This document shows, piece after piece, positions 1-7,505 of a DNA stretch of 13,845 nt (position 1 is its first letter; each line of letters starts with the position of its first letter). This stretch comes from Verrucomicrobiota bacterium. Its GTDB lineage: Bacteria; Verrucomicrobiota; Verrucomicrobiia; Opitutales; Seribacteraceae. The stretch covers positions 1-13,845 of the forward strand of contig JACNJI010000354.1 in NCBI GenBank assembly GCA_014382645.1, written 5' to 3'. Under the pieces are notes generated by a model. It saw nothing but the letters and a program-made list of their open reading frames with translations, had not been told where the DNA came from and did not search any database. Both the position numbers and the translations under genes were made by a program.

Positions 1-343
1 GGGTGCCGATGGAGACGACGCGGTTGTCGTCCCGCCCCAGAGGGCGTCTGAAGCCTTGTAACGCTTTTGCCTTTCCTTTGTTCCGAGAGTCACCGAAACG
101 TTGGTCTTTTCGGATGCAGACGACACAGGCGGCCAAACGCTCAACATTCAGCCCCTTGCACATGCCCGTGTAGGTGCCAGGTCCTCCCCCGCCGCAACCG
201 ATGAGGGCGCCTCCCAGTTTTTCGGACGGTGGAACTGCCGGAGCTCCAAGAACGTTACGAGGCACGATCGTAAAAGCTGTTGCCCCAGTGGTGGAGGCCG
301 CGAGGAAATCGCGACGTGTGATTTTAGCTAGAATTTTCTTCAT
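1..343 (-). CDS. Gfo/Idh/MocA-family oxidoreductase with Tat signal, N-terminal part only
   Basis: This is the first 114 codons of a gene that leaves the window at base 1. The ATG is at 341-343, and an AAGGAAG ribosome-binding site (350-356 on the complement) lies 6 nt before it. Residues 10-14 (RRDFL) followed by a hydrophobic run and a small-residue site near 30-35 form a twin-arginine signal, as in the secreted Gfo/Idh/MocA proteins common in Verrucomicrobia and Planctomycetes. A Rossmann glycine loop lies at about 49-56 (GCGGGGPG). A block resembling the family's RDD...V.IGTPDHWH region begins at the edge (residues 104-114). The acidic residue usually found after beta-strand 2, which contacts the NAD ribose, is missing: residues 73-76 read CVVC where family members typically show C/D-D-V-D. 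The upstream DUF3500 gene ends 32 bp away on the same strand, so the two are probably co-transcribed. The substrate is unknown. Confidence 0.75.
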   Translation of the reverse strand, partial: MKKILAKITRRDFLAASTTGATAFTIVPRNVLGAPAVPPSEKLGGALIGCGGGGPGTYTGMCKGLNVERLAACVVCIRKDQRFGDSRNKGKAKALQGFRRPLGRDDNRVVSIGT

Positions 344-375
344 AATAATCTTCCTTGTTTTGGTCTGAGAAAAGT

Positions 376-1419
376 TTAGCTCTTTTGGCGCAGCGGCCCT
401 GAGCGGTTGTTGGAGTTCAAATCGACTTTTGCAGTGTCTGCAATGTTTAACCAGACATGTACGTGTGGAGCCCCCCGGTAATGCCAGACGAATGATGGGC
501 CTTCGAGGCGCCAATTGTCCCAGATGCCATCGTTAGCCAGATCGTCTTCTTTGTAAAAAGTGAGATGACAGGCATCCAATCCGCCCTGCTTCTTGAGTGC
601 AGTCAATGCTTCTTCGCGGTCTTTTAGGCGATAGGGTTCCAGTAGAGAATGGAGTAATTTTTGGGCATGCTCCTTTTGATCACGGGAAAAGGATTCAATG
701 GCGATTCCATCAATCGCTTCGCCTTTTGAGCGAAAACCGATGTCGGATTCCTCCGGTGCCTTGGGGCGCAGGGCTTTCTCTCTTTGCTTGCCATCTAGCA
801 TCTCGAACAAATCGTTGGCTGCTACTGCTTGGTGCCAGAACACGTTGTTTGGATGAGCAGCCTTTTCGTAGTAACCACTGGCGGCATGTCCATAAACAAT
901 TGGACCGCCAAAGGCCATGTGGTCTGCGGAATCACCGTCGCACCGTACCGTGCCATGTCTACCCGTTAGAACGAATTCGTAGTTTTCCCCTTTGGTCATC
1001 GGGTCCCCGAAGATGGCGATTCCTTGTTTTTTACCGAACCCACCCATATCGTCCTTGAACTGCTTGTCGAATCGTTCCACCCAGTCGGGATTTACCAGCC
1101 CTTCCCACGTCTTTCGGATAAGGACCTGTTGTTCTTTCGTGTAGAAATCGCTTGTGAGAGCGTGATTTGTGATACGCCAATTGTTGGAGACATGGGTTCG
1201 GAGCAACCCGTTTTTCTTATCCCTGTGGTCCCAAGGAAAGCAAAGTACTTTTTTTTGACTATCGCTTAAGGACGCATGCAAAAGCTTCACGTAGCTTTCC
1301 GATGTTTTTCCTTTGGGAGCTAACTGTTTTGCAGATAGTTCTGGAACAGCGGCGAGCGAGGCGGTCGCAATGGCCGTTGTGGACAGAAAGTCGCGACGTG
1401 TGAGACTTTTAGCGTTCAT
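376..1419 (-). CDS. DUF3500-family protein with Tat signal
   Basis: This is a 347-residue protein whose start carries a twin-arginine signal (TRRDFL at 7-12, hydrophobic to about 26, cleavage probably near LSA/K at 29-31). The body resembles the DUF3500 family as found in Planctomycetes and Verrucomicrobia. Recognisable blocks are the GLLRTHVSNNW segment (about 71-81), the TGRHGTVRCDGDS and AFGGPIVYGHAA blocks near the middle, and the WRLEGPSFVWHYRGAPHVHV block close to the C-terminus. Length fits the family. No enzymatic activity is established for DUF3500, and I see no catalytic motif that would settle one. The His-rich conserved blocks could bind metal, which is only inference. The start ATG (1417-1419) has no clear ribosome-binding site. 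The gene is the first of a two-gene unit with the Gfo/Idh/MocA gene and is divergent from the toxin-antitoxin pair. Confidence 0.75.
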   Translation of the reverse strand: MNAKSLTRRDFLSTTAIATASLAAVPELSAKQLAPKGKTSESYVKLLHASLSDSQKKVLCFPWDHRDKKNGLLRTHVSNNWRITNHALTSDFYTKEQQVLIRKTWEGLVNPDWVERFDKQFKDDMGGFGKKQGIAIFGDPMTKGENYEFVLTGRHGTVRCDGDSADHMAFGGPIVYGHAASGYYEKAAHPNNVFWHQAVAANDLFEMLDGKQREKALRPKAPEESDIGFRSKGEAIDGIAIESFSRDQKEHAQKLLHSLLEPYRLKDREEALTALKKQGGLDACHLTFYKEDDLANDGIWDNWRLEGPSFVWHYRGAPHVHVWLNIADTAKVDLNSNNRSGPLRQKS

Positions 1420-1456
1420 GGCGTTGTGATTTGTGGATTTAAGTAAGAAAGGATGA

Positions 1457-1511
1457 TGTTACTTTCCGGCAACTTTACTTCTCCGGCAAGCCTTTGAATG
1501 TGGAAGTAACA
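1457..1511. repeat. Tandem near-repeat with inverted half-copy in the divergent spacer
   Basis: TTACTTTCCGGCAA at 1459-1472 is followed by TTACTTCTCCGGCAA at 1475-1489, the same unit with one extra base and a 16-bp start-to-start distance. AAGTAACA at 1504-1511 is the exact reverse complement of TGTTACTT at 1457-1464. The cluster sits in the 190-bp spacer between the start of the DUF3500 gene and the antitoxin gene. Operator-like sites are one reading; chance is another, because the units are short. Confidence 0.4.
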
Positions 1512-1559
1512 CATTTTTTCCCGGAACCCCACGACATGGAATACTCCAGTTCTTTGCTC

Positions 1560-1609
1560 TTGCTCGATAAAAGTTAATTAGCTAAGTTTAAAAAAATTAA
1601 AACTAAGTC
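1560..1609 (+). promoter_or_regulatory. Possible promoter and operator of the toxin-antitoxin pair
   Basis: The 50 bp before the antitoxin ATG are very AT-rich compared with the surrounding coding sequence. TTGCTC (1560-1565) and TAAGTT (1583-1588) are separated by 17 bp and weakly resemble -35 and -10 boxes. The -10 box overlaps a perfect 8-bp palindrome, TTAGCTAA (1578-1585). Antitoxins of this type usually bind palindromes over their own promoter, so the position is sensible, but the match is weak. No Shine-Dalgarno sequence is seen before the ATG. Confidence 0.25.
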
Positions 1610-1849
1610 ATGACACTTTACACTACGCACCAAGCGAAAACTCACTTGTCTCGGTTGCTGGATGAAGCCGAATCGGGCGGTGAAGTCGTGATCGCCAAGG
1701 GGAAGCGACCTGTCGTTCGGTTGGTTCCTCATTCAGTAAAATCCAAACGCCCGCGCCCCACGGTTGGAGAATCAACTTCCAAAGCGGTCAAAATAGTGGA
1801 GACACGCGAGGTCCAAGGGAAAGTGGGAGATACTATAGTATACTTTTAG
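1610..1849 (+). CDS. Phd/YefM-family antitoxin
   Basis: This 79-residue protein has the typical N-terminal Phd/YefM DNA-binding fold. It reads THQAKTHLSRLLDEAESGG (6-24), followed by EVVIAKGKRPVVRLVP (25-40), matching the family pattern of an AKT-LS-LL helix and a G.PV..LVP strand. The C-terminal half is basic and loosely conserved, as expected for the part that wraps the toxin. It should neutralise the PIN-domain toxin encoded one base downstream and repress the shared promoter. Both functions are known for the family and are inferred here. The tight spacing and matching strand make the pairing firm. Confidence 0.88.
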   Translation: MTLYTTHQAKTHLSRLLDEAESGGEVVIAKGKRPVVRLVPHSVKSKRPRPTVGESTSKAVKIVETREVQGKVGDTIVYF

Positions 1850-1850
1850 C

Positions 1851-2237
1851 ATGCGCGTTCTGTTGGATACTTTTCCTTTCGTGTGGTTGGCGGCTGAACC
1901 GACTAAACTGAGTCGGCTCGCCACTGAAACGCTATCTGACGAGACCAATGATTTCTTCCTTAGCGATTCATCCGTTCTTGAGCTTTGCCTGAAATATAAC
2001 GACGGTTCTCTCGAAATGCCGCAGGTTCCGAGGGACTGGGTGGAGAAGCAACGAGAACTGTGGCAGGTGAAGGCGTTACCCTTGAGGCGCGAAGCTTGTT
2101 ATCGCTTGTCCGAACTGCCTTATCACCACGATGATGCGATCGACCGCATTCTCGTGGCCACTGCTTTGGCGGAAGGTTTGAGCATTCTTACGCCCGACGA
2201 GGAAATTAAGAAATACCCCGTAACCACGATTTGGTGA
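1851..2237 (+). CDS. vapC: PIN-domain toxin, VapC family
   Basis: This 128-residue protein is the usual length for a VapC-type PIN ribonuclease. The acidic metal-binding residues are all visible: D6 (VLLDT), E44 (SSVLELCLK), D95 and D98 in the HHDDAIDRILVATA block, and D116 in the ILTPDEEI block that precedes the final strand. The family cuts RNA, often tRNA or rRNA, in a Mg2+-dependent way when not bound by its antitoxin. The ATG follows the antitoxin TAG after a single base, so the two genes are co-transcribed and probably translationally coupled. The gene looks intact. Its TGA stop (2235-2237) is one base from the stop of the convergent half-ALDH gene (2239). Confidence 0.9.
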   Translation: MRVLLDTFPFVWLAAEPTKLSRLATETLSDETNDFFLSDSSVLELCLKYNDGSLEMPQVPRDWVEKQRELWQVKALPLRREACYRLSELPYHHDDAIDRILVATALAEGLSILTPDEEIKKYPVTTIW

Positions 2238-2238
2238 A

Positions 2239-3120
2239 TTAGGTCCCGACCGGATGCCAAGTAGTCTTGGTTTCCTGTAAGCTGAGAATGGGAGATATTC
2301 CGGGATTATCCGTAGCGGAAATGGCCTTGGCCGGTAGATGCACCACCCGTTTTAGGTTCAGGGCGGAGTTTTCCTCAGTAAGTTTTCTTTCCTTGAGCGA
2401 TAAATCCGCGGCAAGGATCGCATTCACGTCCATGTGGGTGGAGAAATCGGAAAGAAGTTCTTTGCGGAATCCCGTCAGAATGTTGACTACTCCGGCGGGT
2501 ACGTCCGAAGAGTGGAGGATCTCGGCAAAAGTTGCTGGTGCTAGCGGACGAGTTTCCGAAACAAGAGAGATGACGACGTTTCCACCCGCCAATGCTGGCG
2601 CAAGTAGTGTGGCAAGACCCAGTAGAGAAGGTTCGTTAGGGGAGATTATTCCCACGATTCCCATCGGTTCCGGGACGGAAAAATTAAAGTGTGATGTAGA
2701 TACCGGATTTACCGAACCGTGGATTTGGGCATATTTGTCGGCCCACCCTGCATAATACACAAAGCGTTCGATGGAGGTCTCGACTTCTTTGAGCGCCTTT
2801 TTTTGGGCCACGCCCTGAGAAGATATTTCGTTCACCAATTGATCAATCCGACCCTCCATTATTTCGGCGATTCGATATAGGATTTGTCCTCTATTGTAAC
2901 CCGATCGCTTTGCCCAACCGGGAAAGGCTTTTCGAGCGACTACGACAGCTTCGCGCAAATCCTTGCGGGAGGCTCGGCAGAGGTTGGCGAGAAGGTCACC
3001 CGAGTGTGAGCGGGCCTCAAAGGTTCTACCTGATTCGGTTCGGGGGAATTTGCCGCCAATGTACAATTTGTAGGTTTTGGCGACTGAGAGCCGTCTGTCG
3101 GGGGAGTTGCTGCTCATCAT
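2239..3120 (-). CDS. Half-length, catalytically dead aldehyde dehydrogenase (ALDH16 C-terminal-domain-like)
   Basis: This 293-residue protein matches only the NAD-binding half of the aldehyde dehydrogenase fold. Its YKLYIGGKF start, SRKDLREAVVVARKAFPGWA (51-70), NRGQILYRIAE (76-86) and PAGVVNILTGF (208-218) blocks are clear. The site equivalent to PWNFP reads SPNEPS (160-165). The NAD-contacting lysine of the IKPAE motif is replaced (VVISLVSE, 182-189), and there is no ELGGK, no catalytic Cys and no EEIFGP. The C-terminus ends in a KTTWHPVG tail of the kind seen in the second domain of ALDH16 and in stand-alone actinobacterial partners. It overlaps the upstream full-length ALDH gene by ATGA (3117-3120), so co-translation and a stable complex are likely. 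The inferred role is structural or regulatory partner. A truncated pseudogene is less likely because the reading frame is clean and the tail is specific. Confidence 0.8.
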   Translation of the reverse strand: MMSSNSPDRRLSVAKTYKLYIGGKFPRTESGRTFEARSHSGDLLANLCRASRKDLREAVVVARKAFPGWAKRSGYNRGQILYRIAEIMEGRIDQLVNEISSQGVAQKKALKEVETSIERFVYYAGWADKYAQIHGSVNPVSTSHFNFSVPEPMGIVGIISPNEPSLLGLATLLAPALAGGNVVISLVSETRPLAPATFAEILHSSDVPAGVVNILTGFRKELLSDFSTHMDVNAILAADLSLKERKLTEENSALNLKRVVHLPAKAISATDNPGISPILSLQETKTTWHPVGT

Positions 3121-4607
3121 CGGGTTCCTCCCATTTCACTGATGTTGAGGTAGGCTTCTAGTCCGTGGCGACCGCCTTCTCGGCCGAAACCACTTTCCTT
3201 ATATCCGCCAAACGGTGAGGCGGGGTCGAATTTGTTGAAGGTGTTAATCCATACGACGCCTGCCTTGATTCGTTCGCTTACATGGAAAGCCTTGGCGCCT
3301 TTGTCTGTCCAGACGCCGCCGGATAGTCCGAAGGGCGTATTGTTGGCTTTTTCGATGGCTTCGTCGACGGTTCTGAATGTTTGAATGGCGAGCACCGGGC
3401 CGAAAATTTCTTCCTGCGAAATGCGATGAGACTGGGAGGCGTTGAGGAATAGGGTGGGGGGACACCAGTTTCCGCGTTTGGGTAGAGGGCATGAGGTTTG
3501 GAAGATTTCAGCTCCCTCGCGTTGGCCTACCTTTAGGTATCCTTGAATCTTTTTAAGTTGTTCTTTCGAATTGATTGCTCCGATGTCAGTGTTTTTGTCT
3601 AGCGGATCGCCCACGATGAGAGTTTCCATACGGTCTTTCAGCTTTCGGACGAGTTTTTTGGAAATTGATTCCTGAACGAGTAACCGTGATCCCGCGCAGC
3701 AGACATGACCTTGGTTGAAGAAGATGCCGTTGACTATGCCCTCCACGGCTTGGTCGAGGGCGGCGTCCTCGAATACTATGTTTGCGGCCTTGCCACCAAG
3801 TTCAAGGGTGAGTCGCTTGTCTGTTCCCGCTAATGTCTTGCGGATAAGCTTCCCCACCTCGGTCGATCCTGTGAAAGCAATCTTGTCCACATCGGGATGA
3901 CGAACGATAGACTCACCTGTGGATCCTGCTCCGGTTAATATGTTCACTACTCCGGGAGGCAGGTCGACTTCCTGGAAGATCTCTGCCAGTTTGAGGGATG
4001 TCAGCGGAGTGGTTTCGGCAGGCTTGATGACCACTGTGTTACCTGCGGCCAATGCGGGCGCGATTTTCCAAGCAGCCATTAACAGTGGGAAATTCCACGG
4101 TATAATTTGTCCTGCAACTCCCAATGGACTTACTTTTCGTCCCGGAAAAGCGTAAGAGAGCTTGTCGGCCCAACCCGCGTGATAAAAGAAGTGGGCGGCT
4201 ACGAGGGGAAGGTCAATGTCGCGTGATTCTCGGATTGGTTTTCCACCGTCCAAGGATTCCGTAACGGCCAGTTCCCGAGATCGTTCTTGAATCACCCGTG
4301 CGATGCGAAATAGGTATTTACCTCGTTCCGAAGGTCGGAGGCGAGACCATGTTCCTTCGTAGGCTTTGCGGGCGGCGGTCACGGCTTTGTCGACGTCTCG
4401 CTTGTCGGCCTCGGCCACTTTTGCGAGGGTCTTGTGACTGGAAGGGCTGGTCGTGTCGAAGTACTTCCCACTCGCCGGCTTAACGAATTTGCCGTCGATA
4501 AAGAGGTCGTAGCTGTCGTTTAGCTTGGCGAGTTCGGGGGATTCGGGTGCGGGGTCGTAATGCCAGCCCGTATCGAAATCCAACTTGTTGCTATTTTTTT
4601 TCGCCAT
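3117..4607 (-). CDS. NAD(P)-dependent aldehyde dehydrogenase (ALDH16 N-terminal-domain-like)
   Basis: This complete 496-residue aldehyde dehydrogenase should oxidise an aldehyde to the acid with NAD(P)+ in the cytoplasm. The full catalytic set is visible: N172 in IIPWNFP, K195 in IKPAE, the GSTEVG cofactor loop (247-252), E269 in LELGGK, the nucleophile C303 in GHVCCAGSR, and E400/F402 in EEIFGP. A 30-residue N-terminal extension precedes the fold. The gene starts 14 bp after deoC and overlaps the half-ALDH gene by 4 nt at its end. Together 496 + 293 residues come close to the roughly 800 of two-domain ALDH16 proteins. Neighbouring deoC suggests acetaldehyde, or another product of aldol cleavage, as substrate. 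That is inference from context only. Confidence 0.92.
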   Translation of the reverse strand: MAKKNSNKLDFDTGWHYDPAPESPELAKLNDSYDLFIDGKFVKPASGKYFDTTSPSSHKTLAKVAEADKRDVDKAVTAARKAYEGTWSRLRPSERGKYLFRIARVIQERSRELAVTESLDGGKPIRESRDIDLPLVAAHFFYHAGWADKLSYAFPGRKVSPLGVAGQIIPWNFPLLMAAWKIAPALAAGNTVVIKPAETTPLTSLKLAEIFQEVDLPPGVVNILTGAGSTGESIVRHPDVDKIAFTGSTEVGKLIRKTLAGTDKRLTLELGGKAANIVFEDAALDQAVEGIVNGIFFNQGHVCCAGSRLLVQESISKKLVRKLKDRMETLIVGDPLDKNTDIGAINSKEQLKKIQGYLKVGQREGAEIFQTSCPLPKRGNWCPPTLFLNASQSHRISQEEIFGPVLAIQTFRTVDEAIEKANNTPFGLSGGVWTDKGAKAFHVSERIKAGVVWINTFNKFDPASPFGGYKESGFGREGGRHGLEAYLNISEMGGTR

Positions 4608-4621
4608 GTCGGTAAAAGAGG

Positions 4622-5524
4622 TCAGTCAATGGAAAAATAGTTCGACGATTGGTATACGCCAGAACTTTGTTTCACGATTTGCATGAGAAGATCATTCGCG
4701 AGACTGCTGGCGCCGAATCTGAACAGCTTCGGCGTTAGCCAGCGATTGCCAAGGGTTTCACGGAGCATAACTAGATAACGAATGGCGATCTTTGAATTGG
4801 AAATTCCCCCTGCGGGTTTCATACCCACGATTTTTCCTGTTTCTTGAAAGTGGTCGCGAATGGCTTCCAGCATGACGAGCGTAACTTCCATGGTAGCCGC
4901 AGGTTGCACCTTGCCGGTGGAAGTTTTTATGAAGTCGGCACCGGCGTGGATGGCGAGATCGCTAGCTTTTCGCACGTTTTCGAGAGTGTGCAGTTCGCCG
5001 GTTTCCAGGATGACTTTTAAATGAGCCTCACCGCAGGCTTCTTTTACCGCGACAATTTCATCGGTCACGTATTGGTAATCACCTGCCAGAAAACGTCCCC
5101 GGGAAATGACCATGTCGATTTCTTGCGCTCCATCTCGAACCGCTCCCTTCGTTTGCTGAATGCGTAGAGAGAGATCGTCTTGCCCGCTGGGGAAACTGGT
5201 TGCCACGGAAGCTACCTTGACCCCGCAATCGTTCAATTCCTCTCGGGCAACTTTAACCATCGTAGGGTAGACGCACACTGCGGCCACCGTGGGGAGGTCG
5301 GGCAGATCGACGTGCAAATGCCGAGCCTTGTAACAGAGCCGTCTCACTTTGTCCTCGGTGTCCTTACCCTCGAGCGTGGTGAGGTCTATCATGGACAAGG
5401 CAAGTTTTAGAGCCTCCATCTTGGATGACTTCTTTATGCTTCTTGTGCTGAATCTGGCCACACGCTCAGCTACTCCGACGCTATCGATGGGGGGTGAGTT
5501 GGCAAGTGTAGCGCTAAGGCTCAT
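4622..5524 (-). CDS. deoC: Deoxyribose-phosphate aldolase (DERA)
   Basis: DERA reversibly cleaves 2-deoxy-D-ribose 5-phosphate to glyceraldehyde 3-phosphate and acetaldehyde through a Schiff base. Expected active-site residues are present: D137 (EIDMVI), K170 (LKVILETGEL), the Schiff-base lysine K200 (FIKTSTGK) and K236 (GMKPAGGI), then the phosphate-site block FRFGASSL (269-276). At 300 residues it is longer than the roughly 260 of E. coli DeoC. The SMIDLTTLEG (44-53) and RRLCYKA (61-67) segments and the long N-terminus resemble the human-type DERA subfamily. The C-terminal Tyr of E. coli DERA is replaced by a short Tyr-containing tail (YQSSNY plus four residues). The first gene of the tight deoC-ALDH-ALDH unit starts 94 bp after the dehydrogenase gene. 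No deoxyribokinase, phosphopentomutase or phosphorylase is seen nearby. Confidence 0.93.
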   Translation of the reverse strand: MSLSATLANSPPIDSVGVAERVARFSTRSIKKSSKMEALKLALSMIDLTTLEGKDTEDKVRRLCYKARHLHVDLPDLPTVAAVCVYPTMVKVAREELNDCGVKVASVATSFPSGQDDLSLRIQQTKGAVRDGAQEIDMVISRGRFLAGDYQYVTDEIVAVKEACGEAHLKVILETGELHTLENVRKASDLAIHAGADFIKTSTGKVQPAATMEVTLVMLEAIRDHFQETGKIVGMKPAGGISNSKIAIRYLVMLRETLGNRWLTPKLFRFGASSLANDLLMQIVKQSSGVYQSSNYFSID

Positions 5525-5618
5525 ACTTATGTTAGGGCAGGAATTTTGAAGTTCCGAAAGGTATGATCAGGAGTCTATTGTTACACTCAGTTGGCCATTG
5601 GTCAATTCTCGGTAGACT

Positions 5619-7505
5619 CTAATTTTTAATGCTTGTGAGTCGACGAGGAATGAATTGTTGAATCTTGGAGATTTTGCACGCTGTTACCATTTTAAGGGCG
5701 GCGGCAGGGTTTGCGGAGACGGCACTCTCTATACCGTACCAAAGCATCAACGGGAAGACAGGGTCTTCGTTCAAATCTTCTCTATTCCCCAGTGCGGTAG
5801 CCAAAGGCCAGCGTTTCTCTAGAGGTAGTTTTCGCATAGCGGATGCAAGGTAAAGTCGCACGAGGCCGGATTGCTCGGTTATCGCGAGCGAGGTGAACAG
5901 GTCAATTGTCTCAACGTTCGGTGACCCGAAGTCGACGAGCAACTGGATAGCCCAGACACGTATGTGTTCTTCCTTATGCCGGAGTAGGAGACCGAGCCGT
6001 TTTGCATCAAGCTCTCCTATGCCGTAGAGGCACCAGAGTGCTCGCAGTTTACGTGTGACGTTGGGATTCTTTGCCAAGATTTCCTCAAGTCTTTGTTTAG
6101 CGTCCGTGAGGTTTTTCCCCTCTTCAGCTCTTTCTTGAAGAATACGTCGAGCGTTACGCACGAGTCGTTCGTTTGAGTGAAGTTGTAGCTCGGCCAGTTC
6201 GATGGAGTTCAGTTTCTTCAAGTCGATGCTCTTGGACTTGGTTTCTCCGTAGGTAATTCGATAAATACGCCCCGACGAGCGATGGAGTCCGTCGTTTTCG
6301 TGGCATTCTCCGACATCCGACCAGTCCAGCAGATAAACGGAACCGTCGAACCCGTAGTCCAACTCCACACCACGAAACCAGAGGTCCTTAACTTTGAGGA
6401 AATCAGCTTCGTGTTTTCCCACATAGCTAGATCCGCTTCTTTCGAGTCGTTCGCTATTGAGTCGTCGACCATGAAAATTTGCGGTGAACAATTTGCCTCT
6501 GTACTTGGCGGGCCAGTTGTCTCCCTGATAAATCATCATGCCGCAATGAGCATGTCCGCCACCGGCTTCGTCAGTGCTTGGAGTAAGACCTGTTTTTTTT
6601 AAGTCTGCCCATTTTTCACGCCCTATGTCCCAGTGGAAGTGATCACCGGTTTGCTGGATCAGTTCGTAGAGGTGCGGATTGTAGTGTTGTCCGTACATGC
6701 GTTTATAGTATGCTCCGGGGACTCCGTGCCAAAGGTGGCCGATCACCGTGTTGATGAAAAAAAGCTGACCGTGCTCATCCCAGTCGTGCCCCCACGAATT
6801 AGTGGTGCCTTCGCAAACGACCTCGAATATGTGTCGGGTTGGATGGTAGCGCCAAATGCAGCAACGCAGTTTCACGCGGCTTTCGTCCGGGGTTCCGGGC
6901 TTTCCCACCTTGGATGTGTCGAGGATGCCATGGCGCCCGTACAGCCAACCGTCGGGTCCCCATTTTAGGCCATTCACGATGTTGTGTCGCACCTTGCCGG
7001 AATGCCAGCCATCGAGAAGCACTGTAGGTTCGCCATCAGGTTTGTCGTCCTCGTTCTCATCTGGAATGAAGATGAAATCGGGGGCGCAGGTGGCCCATAC
7101 ACCGCCGAAACCCAGAGCGATGCTTGTGAGGCGCTGTAACCCGTCATGAAACACTTTCCTTTTGTCGAACTTGCCGTCGCCGTCGGTGTCCTCAAAAATG
7201 ACGATGCGGTCTCGCAATTCTGTATTGAAGATCAATGTGCGGTCGGCGTAAGTGTAGCACTCGGCGACCCATAAGCGCCCGCGGTCGTCGAAAGTCATGG
7301 CGATAGGTTGGCGCACGTCGGGCTCTGCGGCGAAGACGTTTACCTTGAAACCCTCAGGCAAAGTGAAGCCCGCAGCACTTTCCTCGGGAGAAGGAAGTTT
7401 GAGATCGGTCTTTTGAGTGTCGGGTGGCTCAGGGAAGTGTTCAGCGTGTGTCGTCGAACCCCAAAACAGAAAATTCAACCCGAGGATTTGAAAAAAAGCT
7501 TTCAT
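5619..7505 (-). CDS. PVC-type membrane-bound dehydrogenase domain protein, short form without heme domain
   Basis: This exported protein of 628 residues begins with a signal peptide, a Lys followed by a hydrophobic stretch to about residue 17 and a TTHA/E cleavage site near 21. I prefer the ATG at 7503-7505 to the in-frame TTG 30 bp upstream (7533-7535), because only the ATG puts the signal peptide at the N-terminus. The body is the beta-propeller typical of PVC-type dehydrogenase domains: FAAEPDVRQPIAMTFDDRG, RLWVAECYTY, an EDTDGDGKFDKRK calcium-site-like loop, and NGLKWGPDGWLYGRHG. A helical HEAT-like tail starts near residue 440. Family members are often near 1000 residues and end in a c-type cytochrome domain with CxxCH; this one stops after the helical part and has no CxxCH. 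The redox substrate is unknown. The upstream sulfatase remnant ends 77 bp away. Confidence 0.82.
   Translation of the reverse strand: MKAFFQILGLNFLFWGSTTHAEHFPEPPDTQKTDLKLPSPEESAAGFTLPEGFKVNVFAAEPDVRQPIAMTFDDRGRLWVAECYTYADRTLIFNTELRDRIVIFEDTDGDGKFDKRKVFHDGLQRLTSIALGFGGVWATCAPDFIFIPDENEDDKPDGEPTVLLDGWHSGKVRHNIVNGLKWGPDGWLYGRHGILDTSKVGKPGTPDESRVKLRCCIWRYHPTRHIFEVVCEGTTNSWGHDWDEHGQLFFINTVIGHLWHGVPGAYYKRMYGQHYNPHLYELIQQTGDHFHWDIGREKWADLKKTGLTPSTDEAGGGHAHCGMMIYQGDNWPAKYRGKLFTANFHGRRLNSERLERSGSSYVGKHEADFLKVKDLWFRGVELDYGFDGSVYLLDWSDVGECHENDGLHRSSGRIYRITYGETKSKSIDLKKLNSIELAELQLHSNERLVRNARRILQERAEEGKNLTDAKQRLEEILAKNPNVTRKLRALWCLYGIGELDAKRLGLLLRHKEEHIRVWAIQLLVDFGSPNVETIDLFTSLAITEQSGLVRLYLASAMRKLPLEKRWPLATALGNREDLNEDPVFPLMLWYGIESAVSANPAAALKMVTACKISKIQQFIPRRLTSIKN

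Noticed and set aside
597..1058. 153-codon plus-strand frame opposite the DUF3500 gene
   Set aside because: Antisense to a well-supported gene, no recognisable domain and no ribosome-binding site.
5591..5605. Short hairpin (TTGGCC-ATT-GGTCAA) after the dehydrogenase gene
   Set aside because: Only six base pairs with one wobble pair and no T-tract; too weak to call a terminator.
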